Source: Paragorgia papillata | Lineage: Eukaryota; Cnidaria; Anthozoa; Scleralcyonacea; Coralliidae | Assembly (NCBI GenBank): GCA_035771165.1 | Contig: JAWNZC010000470.1 | Location: 2,311,501-2,375,500, forward strand | Length of the DNA: 64,000 nucleotides | Direction of reading: 5' to 3' | Part shown: in pieces, positions 13,301 to 25,300 of the stretch | How the letters are laid out: the number at the start of each line of letters is the position of its first letter | Numbering within the stretch: the stretch's first letter is position 1 | Program-made: the position numbers and the translations under genes | Notes under the pieces: model-generated | The model's database searches: none | Seen by the model: the letters and a program-made list of their open reading frames with translations, nothing else | Told to the model about the DNA's origin: nothing

Positions 13301-16300
13301 TGAGGGTGGCCTGAAAGTGCACAAATCTTTTGTTTTACGTTTATTAATATTTATACAGCAACGTTGTATTATAAAAATACAATGTACTTAGCAAGCGTGA
13401 AAGTGCAACATTTGCATAAATGTGAACAAAAACATAGAACTAAAATCCTTCCAGAAAGGTATACTTGCATAAAAAAGGAACAAACCAACAATTCAATAAA
13501 CGATTAAACAAACCTTGCTCCATTGAGAGGATGAATAACGATAAGTGGAGTTGAGATCAAACCAAAAGTAATGTTGCACTCGTCTGGCGTATTGGTCTAA
13601 AAATATTACAAAATATATGTTGAATAAGTTATTCTTAAAAACGTACGAGAATTATATTGCAATTGTCCTAGTCTCATTGGCTTCTCTACTCGCTGTCTAT
13701 TTAACAAATATATTTAATTTATAGATGCACAGATGACGTCACAACGTAGAACAACAATGTGACCCACAATGCGTCACAGATGTTCTCACCATGTTGTAAC
13801 GTCTTCAGTCTTAAAACAAACTAAAAAAAATCTACTTATTTTTTATAATAAAAATTTAAAAAGTATATAGAAACTCTTGCGGGATTTTGAGCCAAAGAAA
13901 AAGGCGTAACATGACGTGTCTGACGTAATCTGACGGGACTTGATCCATATACCTGTCTTGTAATAGGTCATAGGCAACAGATTACGACGTCCTGGTAATA
14001 ATGATGACGTAATGATAACGTTATGAGGATGATTATATAAATTAAATTTGCTTTTTAGAATTACGTTCTTTTAGAATTAAGTCTGAAAATAAATCTGTTC
14101 AAATAGGTAACAAAAATTCCGTCCAAAAATGAGAAAGTATTCTGTAAAAGTTGAGTACATTTTGACGTTGGATCTTTGGGAACAGAACTGGAAGAACAAG
14201 AGAAACATAAAAATACGTCAAAATACCTTAAGAAGTAGTTTTCCTGTTCCGCTGCTTGTCTCCTTGATCTCACTAGAGTATTGGACAAAAAACAATGCTT
14301 TAAAACATATCTTGCTACACAATAGTCGGTGTAAACTAAAATACATCATGTACATTGCCAAGTTTCCCGTAAGAATTTTAATATAACCAGACCAGTCCTA
14401 AAGGGCGGTGCCGTCCCTATTGATTCCGAACGAACGAACGAACGAACGAACGAACGAACGAACGAACGAACGAACGAACGAACGAACGAACGAACGAACG
14501 AACCAACGAACGAACGAACGAACGAACGAACGAACGAACGAACGAACGAACGAACGAACGAACGAACCAACGAACGAACGAACGAACGAACGAACGAACG
14601 AACGAACGAACGAACGAACGAACGAACGAACGAACGAACAGAAAATAAAGTCCTGCTAACTCGTGACTCGTCAGGGCACCACAATAATCTATATTTATTT
14701 TATTTTCACTTGTGCAAACTGATTAAAAACGTTCTTATTCTTTTCTTCAAACAAACAAGTTTCACAGCATTTGGTAAATACAAATAAAAAACTAAAGAAC
14801 AATAAGTATAACGATCCTTCTTACTTTTGAAAAATATTGTCTTCATTCTTATCAATAAATTCTACAAACTGATCAATTGTCTTGCTTGCTTTATTACTCT
14901 TCGGCTTCTTAGACATTGCTCTTGCTTTCTTCCGATTAGTATTCAGTGATTTGTCTTTCTAAGTTACAACAAATTAACATAATGTCCACGATTATATTAT
15001 TAACAAAATATTATCATAAAATAACACTTCCAAATCAGATTTCCCTTAAGAAATGTATATATGATTACATATTTACATTATAGAAAAAATATCATAATTA
15101 TATATATATATATATTATTCCTTCCCCCACCCACCCCCTCCTCCCCATTCCCCCCTCCCTCACTCATTCACTCCATCCATCCATACCTCTCTACCTACCT
15201 ACCTATACCTACCATAGACCCCTACCTGCCAACCCACCTACCTATCTACCTACCTATCCCCCCTACCAACTATCTACCTCTCTAAAATATTTTTATTCCT
15301 TGGTTTTCCCCCGTTTTACTGTAAAACCTAGTTAATTTGTCGAGTGTACTCTTCAGTATCGGAAGTTAATAAAATAGTTCAATGAACTAAATTCTCAAAA
15401 TAACTGAATATTCATTTTCAATAAACTGAATGCGTTAAGTGCCAGTAAACTCAAATAAGATATTACTGATATGGATTCTATATAAAGTAAATAGTTGAAT
15501 GCCAAAATATTTTCTGACTTGAACTTTTATTTGTTGTTATATTGAGGTTTGTATTTCCAAAATGGTAATGAAGATGACATCAATGTAGGCATTTGTGTGT
15601 TTTCCCCTTTTTTTAAGATTTTAATGAAAAAATGATAAAATACAGAATATACTATTCAAGTATGCCATTAATAACATGTGATTTGGGTAATATTTCTGCT
15701 GTAACAGAACATTGTGTATGCAAATTATGCCTACACAGACGTCATCTCGTTACCATTTGGAGAATACAGACCTCAGCATTAGAAGAAATAAAAGTTCAAA
15801 TCAAAAAATATTTTGGCATTCAACTATACACATTAAATATAATCCATATGCCGTAATACCATATTTGGGTACAAGCACTTTAATAAAACCCATGAACGTG
15901 GTAATTATCTTAACCCTTTCACTCGCATTGTTGTTGTCGAGCAACTTCATCTTTTTACTCTGTCTAACGCCAGACGATTGTACTCGTCAAGGAGAGACAT
16001 CTCGGGAAGCCATGCGTGAAAGGCTTAGGCCTGCGCTAAATGTCGCACAATAAACGAATTTAATTCAGACGAATTTAATTGTTTGAATTTTATTCGACGA
16101 AAATTTAATTCAGACGAATTTAATTCGTGTGTTGAATTTAATCGAGGTATACGTCGCGTATAGACCTTATTCAAAAATGGCCGCCGAATTATTTTATATA
16201 CATATAAATTAGCCCTTATGAACTCGTTTTCATGTGTGAAATTCAAAATAATTTTTACTTTAAAACGAGGTCGTAAGGGCTAATTTATATGCACATAAAA

Positions 16301-19300
16301 GAATTCTAATTCGGCGGCCATTACACGACGAATTATCGTCGCTTCGAATCAAATTTTTCTCCTCTGTCTGTGACAATCCGGCGCCATGTTTTCAAGAAGT
16401 CGTTTTCAAGCGCCACGAGTCCAAGTACTGAAACAATTAAATTCGACTAAAATTCTACGTGTAACTCGACGTCGCATTTATGTCGTATTACCAACGTAGT
16501 TAATTTCGAATTAAATTCGTTTGAATTAAATTCGTTTGAATTAAATTCGTCTGAATTAAATTCGTCTGAATTAAATTCGTTTGAATTAAATTCGTCTGAA
16601 TTAAATTCGTCTGAATTAAATTCACCTGAATTAAATTCGTCTGAATTAAATTCGTCTGAATTAAATTCGCCTGAATTAAATTCGCCTGAATTAAATTCGT
16701 CTGAATTAAATTCGTCTGAATTAAATTCGCCTGAATTAAATTCGTCTGAATTAAATTCGCCTGAATTAAATTCGCCTGAATTAAATTCGCCTGAATTAAA
16801 TTCGCCTGAATTAAATTCGCCTGAATTAAATTCGCCTGAATTAAATTCGTCTGAATTAAATTCGTCTGAATTAAATTCGTTTGAATTAAATTCGTCTGAA
16901 TTAAATTCGCCTGAATTAAATTCGTCTGAATTAAATTCGTCTGAATTAAATTCGCCTGAATTAAATTCGTCTGAATTAAATTCGTCTGAATTAAATTCGT
17001 CTGAATTAAATTCGTTTGAATTAAATTCGTCTGAATTAAATTCGCCTGAATTAAATTCGCCTGAATTAAATTCGTCTGAATTAAATTCGCCTGAATTAAA
17101 TTCGTCTGAATTAAATTCGTCTGAATTAAATTCGTCTGAATTAAATTCGTCTGAATTAAATTCGCCTGAATTAAATTCGCCTGAATTAAATTCGCCTGAA
17201 TTAAATTCGTCTGAATTAAATTCGTCTGAATTAAATTCGTCTGAATTAAATTCGTCTGAATTAAATTCGTCTGAATTAAATTCGTCTGAATTAAATTCGT
17301 CTGAATTAAATTCGTCTATTGTGCGACGTTTAGCGCAGGCCTTAAAGATGACGGAATACATTTTGCTAAAGGGCGTCTCCAAATGCAGGAAACTCGCATG
17401 TCTGAGGTTTGAAAATTCTAAAATTTCCCAAGGAAGCATGCCCCCGGACCTCTTTACAGAAATCACGCCTTCTATGCCCCCTCCCCCCCCCGGAGGAAAG
17501 TGTTGGTTGCGCGCCTAATATATAAACCTACTTTATCATTGCTGGGACCAGGAGCCAACTTGCGTTGATTTGTTGCATCTATATTATAGAAAATTCAAAA
17601 AAAGAAAAAAAGTTATACAAATATGTACGCTATACTAAACCTGTTGGGGTCGACATGTTCTTTGTTGTTATCGTTGTTATTGACTCAGTGCTTTAGACAA
17701 CCTTCCAGTTATTTAAAAATATATTTATAATATGTAAAATTTTCCTACAACTGTAGTTTCGAATCTAACGTTCAGTCTCTGCCACAAAGACGTACATCAG
17801 GACCACTGCCTAACATCGAAGACAAGAACAATTTGTGACAGTAATCTTTTATGTAATATTTAAAGGCCGACAATGAGGACTAGACCTAGGACTGGAACGA
17901 ATTCCCCGCACTTTAAAACTCGGTCTAGTCCAAATTAGAGGCCTTTGAATGACTTTTGAAAACCATTTAGTGTATAGTCAAAATCAATTATGCGTACGGA
18001 TCAATAAGCCGATTATGTGAAAGAAAGGACTGGACGGGTCCCTTTGAGTCATCCCTTTTAGCCCAAACCTTAGAATACTTGCAAGCATTCTGGTAAGCAT
18101 TCTGGTAGTTGTAGTCGCCCAACGCCATCGTGCAAATGGCCGATTGAGCGCATCTGAGTGAATTATTTGCTCATAGCAAACGGTGGCCGGCAAACATGAT
18201 GAGCACTGCGAAAGTACTGTAAATAACAATTGCAAAGTGATTTAGAACATCTAACATTACTTATTGTACCTCACCAAACAGCTTCCAAAATATTAATTAA
18301 TTAATTAATTATTAATTAATTAATAAGTTATAATTAATAAGTTATAATTAATTATTAATTACTAATAAAGTATTGATTCATAGCAAATATTAAAATATAT
18401 GTAATACATAAAAAGGATACAAATTAAAGAGATTAAATCAAATCAGTAAGTAACTAGATACAATCTTTCTAATCGTTCTCGATAAAGAGATCTCGTCATG
18501 GGAGAAAACAGTTTAGAAACCAGTATATATCCAAGTCAAATGAATTTAAATATATTTTAAATATATCCTTTTAAGTCAAATAAATTTAAAGCATGATTTT
18601 GCTCAGTACCTTTGCTGGATGTTGTTTCGTCAGAACTGTTGGGATTTTTTGCTTTATGATATAGACGAGTAAGAAGTGCTTCACCACCTACACACAAGTA
18701 CTAGAAATAACACAGATTTAAATAAATTACAAAAAAATTTAAAATTATAAAATGATAATTTAAATGTGATTAAATTATCATTCAAACGCACAAAAGATTA
18801 AAAGATTCTGATTGAGTTGTGTTAAAATGTTCAGACATTACAACAAGCACAGTTACTGAAATACTTAGAAACGCTCGCTGACTAAAAACAATTTATTAAA
18901 CGAGCTTTTGCTGAAATAGCATTTCTGATTATGTTTAAATTTGACCGCGCTTCATCCATTTTTTCTAAGCACAGTCACACTTTTAAGTCTAGTTCAGAAA
19001 AAAAATGGTTTTCTGCATGTTAACCAGAGCTGACAATGGCACAAACCAACAACACACATTTTAAAGTATTATTTTAAAATTTACCTCTCGGAGTTGAGCA
19101 CAAGTGCGCTCATCAGAAGCAGCAATTAACACGTGACCAGGCTCATCTAAAATGGAAAATAATAATGCTTTGAAGATTTTGGCAATCGCAAAATATTTTG
19201 ACTTGTTTTGTCTCTTATTATGGCTGTATTAAGAATTTTGAGCTGGGCTCTTTGAAGATTTATAATTCGAGTGAGATTTAGTACATGTTTGTAAAAGTTT

Positions 19301-22300
19301 CTCGTCTATGTCAGTAACCAGAGCAATTTTCACAAACATGTATTAATAATACTCCTAGGTTCAAACCATTTACTTTATCGAGAGAGATTTGTAGCTAGAT
19401 ACCCCATTTTTATTATTTTTAATTCAATTTATTTTTCTCTCGATTTGGACTGGCTATTAAATTCAGCGTTAGCTGTAAGTAACCGTTTATAAATAACCGT
19501 CTACGCACGCGCAAAAGGGGCGAACGTAGTTTTGCTGCAAGTAACACTCTGCTCACGCGCAGTGTAGTATTTAGTCCTGTGCAAAGTGGCTTGGATTTAA
19601 GACGGGTTAAAACTTTACACAAGATATAACAACATTAAAATTAAATTTAATACTAAAACAATTCTTGAACTCAGTTATCCCAAAATATTGTGATTATTTT
19701 CCTCATCCTCTAAGTAAATAAAATATTGCTATGGTAAAAGCCGGAGTCAACAAGCCAAGGGTTCAGCAAATCAAAATGAACTCTGAATAAAATGTAAATA
19801 TAGAACAATTGAAACATCACCACACAACAACCTTGTTCCCAGAAACTTTCCATCGCTCTCTGACAATACAAATGACATGGTAACTATGGTAAGGGGAGTT
19901 AAGGGGAGCACGGGTGGCGTGTGCTGTTAGGGCGCTGCCTCTCACCAATAGTTAAGCCCGGTTGGACGGGGTTAGTACTTGGATGGGTGACCGTTTGGGA
20001 ACAGCCCCGTTCTCGAGCTTGGACCATGTGAGTAGAGTTTAGTTGGTCTCTCCTGGGCTTCGAGGGTTTTTCACCAGGTTCTCCGGTTTTCCTCCCTCCG
20101 CAAAACCAACACGATCTGGGATAGGAGTGGCGCCCACCCCTGCCTTAGGGTAGCAGCTAAACGAAAGAGGGGCCTTCGGCTCCTCGACTGCGGTCGACCT
20201 GTATGTATGTATGTAACTATGGTAACGTACCTGTTTTCGAATTCTCTTTGTCAATTTCCTCCAACACATCAGTTAAAAGTTTCCATTTGGGACTTTCCTC
20301 AAGAACCAGTTCTGGTAATGTCAAAAATACAAACATCATTATACAGTAGAACCCGTATTAATGGAAACCTCTCTTACACCTATCTTAGGATCGCAACCAT
20401 TATAAAACATTATAATTATAACCAATTTTAAGCGGACACCTCTTCTAAGCCAAGAGCTAAACGAAGTCCCAAAGGTGTCCACTAAAGAAAGGTTTGACTG
20501 TATAAAAAAATACTATTAACGGTTGATAAAATGTTGTTGAAAATTATGGTAAACAATTTAGCACTTTGAGGCCTGGACCTCTCCCTCTACTGAATAAAAT
20601 CGTCTGGCGTTAGCCAGAATAAAATACTAAAGACTCGTCGTCAGGTTTCAAAGTGTTAAAGAGATAGGTTTTAACACTTTGAGGCCTGGACCTCTCCCTG
20701 TGCTGAATAAAATCGTCTGGCGTTAGCCAGAATAAACCTTAAAGACTCGTCGTCAGGCTTCAAAGTGCTAATGTGGCCCGATAGTCTTAATCTTACAAAA
20801 TTACATTGTTGCTCATAAAAAGATTTTGTAATACAGATTTGAGATTCATTTTAGTTCACTGCATAGCTCTAATGGTTGTCTTGATTATTGAAAAGTTTTA
20901 TATACCCTCAAAGTTTACCTAAGTTAGGAAATCGTGTTTCCAATAAATCCAGAAAACGTAATTTGCATAAAATCTCATATATCATAAACACAATTTCTCT
21001 AGATATCTGCGTTCATTTTCGGGAATTTTTACGCAAGCTGACGTCATAAAATTTCCCGATTATCAGTAAATTTACCGCTAAATTTGCAACCAGCTCATCC
21101 ACGGTCGTAAAACCCTTATCCCTTAACCCTTAGTCATCTTAATAAATTATCTTTTCAAAACACCCTGAAACACCCTAAAATTCTAGGTGTCATGTGGCCA
21201 ATCAAGGGCACACGATTTTCGCCAACTGTCCACCGTGGAGGAAAGATGCCCTCGGTATACCAGGTTGAACAATTACCTTTTGAAGTATCCATTTCAACTG
21301 AACGTTTACTACATACGAAAACACCAAAGAAAATAGGAGAATAATTTAAAAAATGACTTTCACATAGTAGGCGATATCAGATTCTATTACAAAATGTTAA
21401 CACCATAAACATTTACAAAAATTTATATTTATTACAAACCCATCATCTTCCTCAGCAGTTGATGTCTTCTGCTTTTTAGATTTCTTTTCAACAAGTTTGA
21501 AAACTCTTTCTCTTGCATGCTACACAAAAAAACCCGCATTATTATTTATAAAATAAGGTGCCCTCTACGCACGCTCTGATTAGCTGGGTTCCGTGCATTT
21601 TTAAGAGATTATAAAATAGGTTGCGTCTTACGCACGCTGTGATTGGTCAATTACCGTGTTTATATCAGGCTATGTAAACGCGGTTGTGATGTGTCACGTC
21701 ACATTTTTTAGCCTTATATCATAAAAGAAATAGAAAATGGATGCCCTGTGTTTATATAACCTGATGCAAACACTCGAGTGAGTTGGGAACCATCCATGGA
21801 CAGTAAGGATAATTTACCCTTTTTATTTGGATTAATTTTAAGGTTTAATCTATTTTTGACGGGTTATTTTATAAAGGAAATAGAAAACATTTTTTCCGTA
21901 TTCCTATAGAGTTGTAGAAACACTCGTGGAAGAACTGCAATACTGCATCCATGTATTGTTCTGTTTAATATATTAAAAAAATAGTCCTATCTCCCCACAA
22001 AAATAGAGCGGTACACTCTAATACGTCCCGTGATAATCGACAAATGTGAGATTATCATAAATAATCACACATGTGAGATTATCGTTTCTATTAGTGGCGG
22101 AAACATCAATAAAACACTCTATTTTATATTTTTATATAATAAATAAAGAATAATACATGGTCGCACGAAGATATGTAATTTATCTTGGATTGTTCCTAGA
22201 ATGTAAACAGTCTTCATATTGCTCTAAATAATTTCAACGTCTAGATAATTTGTAGATTTATCTGATATTTAAAACAAAAGAATGGTTGAAGTTGAATAAT

Positions 22301-25300
22301 TGAATGTATATACAGAGGATATGCAGTGCTTTCAGTGAAAAGTCTTTACATTTCCTGGCTTTTCTATATAAGCTAATTATAGAAAATGGATTGCGTCTTA
22401 CGCATGCTGTGATTGGTCAGTTAACCATTGTTCATGTGACGTCACGTCACATTTCTTAGTCTTAGTTCCTAAACGAAATTGAAAATAGACCCCCTGTTGA
22501 CTTGATTACATTTATAACCTGATGCAAGCACTCCAGTGAGTTTGAGAGAATTTGAAAATACTTATGTAAACATAAACTTTCGAATTCTCCTGCCTTACTC
22601 TCGTGTTTGCATCAGACTCTGACTATATAAACACGGGTGGCCATTTTCTAATTCTTAAATAGATACTGCCGTTTTAAATAATGGCAAGATACATTACGAC
22701 TGGTTTACCACAAATAATGCTTCTGCTGCATCCATCAACATCCACATACTGTGATTAATCGTATCACGTTCACTTGCTCTGCAATGATTAAAGAACTACA
22801 AATTATTTACAGTAAAACTACATAAATAAAATAACACACAAACATCATAAAACCACACATTAAAACTTTATAAAAAAATTTAAAAAGACATAAAATATTG
22901 TAAAAAGATTTATAACATAAAACCCACACAAAAACATGATTTTAGCCTGTGACGTTCATACTCTAAAATTTCGGACTGCTCGTTAACCAATCATAGAGCA
23001 AGATTTTCACGCATTCCAGACTTGTAAAAATTAAAATAACTATATCATACCTTAGAGACTGCAGGAAATTGTAAAACGTCACACAATCATACTGTGTTAA
23101 GTAACTGAAATGAGAAATATTACAATTGAAAACAACATGTAAGCACCAAAAACAATAATGTTTTCAGTTTAATAGCTGCTAGGGCCTAGTTGCATAAACG
23201 TTAGACGTCCGGCCTAGTTTCTGACGCTTAAAGACAATAAATTTGAATAAATTGAACATGGGGCGTTAGAACTTAGGCTGGACGTTAGTGTTCATGCAAC
23301 TGGGCACAGGTAACCGAGCAAAGTTATTTAAAACTAAAGTAAAAACGTTTTTCGGCTTATTTCTGCACTAAAATACTCGGAGTTATCCTCCTCCACCTCC
23401 ACTAGTGTGGAGGAAGCGAACTCAAAATCCAAATATGATCGTACAAATTTGAATTGAAAATTATTTAAGCAACCACTCACTGAAGCAACATTCTAAGAAC
23501 CTTTAAATCAGCAACAAGTTGCTTTGTCTTTGTATTCTGTATAAAACACAAATAAATGTTGGAATAATCATTGTGGGAAATTGAACTCGTGTGGAGAATA
23601 ATGATATTAAGGTGCAGCTACTCTGGCTTGAAGTTCGTCTCACTTACCAGTTGGTGCCATACTGGGTCAAGTTGGAGTCGAATTAATTTATCAAAAGACT
23701 TATTGATACTATTTTCAACCGTTAATTCTTCAGCATCCAACTACAGCCAAAAAAAAAAAAACCCAAAAAAAACACGTTACCACAATCACGCAATTTAACT
23801 AATAGATTCCATTTTTCCTGTTGTCTGTTCAGTTATAGATGCACAGACGACGCCACAACGTGGTAGGAACAAAAAAAGTGGCCCACGAACCCCCGGGGCG
23901 AGTGGATCACTGACCTTACGTATTGTATAAATTATGATCACGTCCTATCATCTTACAACAATCACGTTATATCACGATATAGTACGTTATATTTAACAAA
24001 TAAAACATAAACTTCCGTGCAAATGTACTCTTAAAAAGGTACGTTTGACGCCATTTGAACACGAAAGAAGTTGAGTAGAAGCACGAGGCGATAGCCAAGT
24101 ACCTTTACACTTCTTTCGTGTTCATTATTTTCTTGGCTATCGATTTTTAGAGCCCAGCTCAGTATCTTAATATAGAAACCCATAATAAATTCAAGACATG
24201 AATATAAAAAGTTTAATAAATTTTCTTTAAACTTTTTATATTCATTTTATATTCATTGTATTCATTTTCAGATACTTTATTTTATAAAGCGTTATATTAA
24301 ACACTAACACAAACAATCTAAATTGACATGCATGCACGTACACATACACACACACACAGGGGCGGATCCAGGAATTTTTCAGAGTACGTCAAAACCCGGA
24401 AATATTATTTCTAGGGGGTCCGGGGGCATGCCCCCCCGGAAATTTTTTGAAATTTGGTTCCCTGAAATGGCATTTCCTGCATTCTGACAAGACTATTTAG
24501 CAAAACCTTTACAGTTCTAATACGTCACGGACTACGGCAAGAGGGCAAGACTACGGCATAACTAAGCTGCCTGAGCCGGAAGTGACTGACTCGACTTCAA
24601 ACTTCTGCTTGAGACTGAGTTCGGTTTCGATTATGGCGTCTACGGATGTCACGGAACTTGTAGAGAACGCTCTACAGAGTGAAAACGATGACTTGTTGAA
24701 GACGATCTGTTGCGACTTGAAAAAGAAACTCCAATCGTGTGGTTTCCTCGCGAGTCAAGAGTTTTCGGCGCAGATTGGCAAGACAATATATCGGGATATC
24801 GACGCGGAGGCATATATTCCTGTTTCTGTGAAGAAAGTTAAGAAACGTTGTATTGCTTTAAGGTGAGTAGATACTACCAGCTATCTTATCTTTAGTTCCT
24901 CAGACTTGTGCAACCGTGAAAGGCGTAAATTATTTAAATTAATAGATGGATATGTAGATTGTAGAGCTCTCGAGTATATTTATGAATAATTCATCATATA
25001 TAAATTATTGAGATAATGAGATGTGTTCACCATGTGGTTTAGCGAGACTAACCATACTTTTTAATAATAATCTGATCTACAACGTTAAATATTGAATTCC
25101 AATACCTTTACTGGAACAGTCTAGTGTTTATTTCTTTCTTATTCGATTGGTTTGGATTGAGTTTTGACTTTTGTGTTAAATCTGAATTGGTGTTTTGGTA
25201 TCTGCCTCAATATAGATCTCAAGCATCTGGAAATTGCTTATACAGCTCTGTTTCTTTGGCCCTGGTAGGTAATAATTCTCTTGTTAGTGATCTTCGGGTT

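Noticed and set aside
14346..14684. V-R-S-F and N-E-R-T repeat frames on both strands
   Set aside because: GAAC microsatellite translation.
16503..17317. CRISPR-like regular array
   Set aside because: Contiguous 15-bp units with no spacers, in a eukaryotic intron.
16447..17466. 339-residue minus-strand open frame of repeated D-E-F-N-S
   Set aside because: It is the translation of the 15-bp array, which is in a multiple-of-three register; flanks have no gene signal and it lies inside an ERCC4 intron.
19950..20000. Functional 5S rRNA gene
   Set aside because: Only the promoter-like half matches; it is followed by a SINE body and tail and flanked by a target duplication.
24582..24866. Plus-strand 94-residue frame as a separate gene
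   Set aside because: It is the inverted duplicate of the hAT exon 1, with no downstream exon 2 beyond the breakpoint at 25340.
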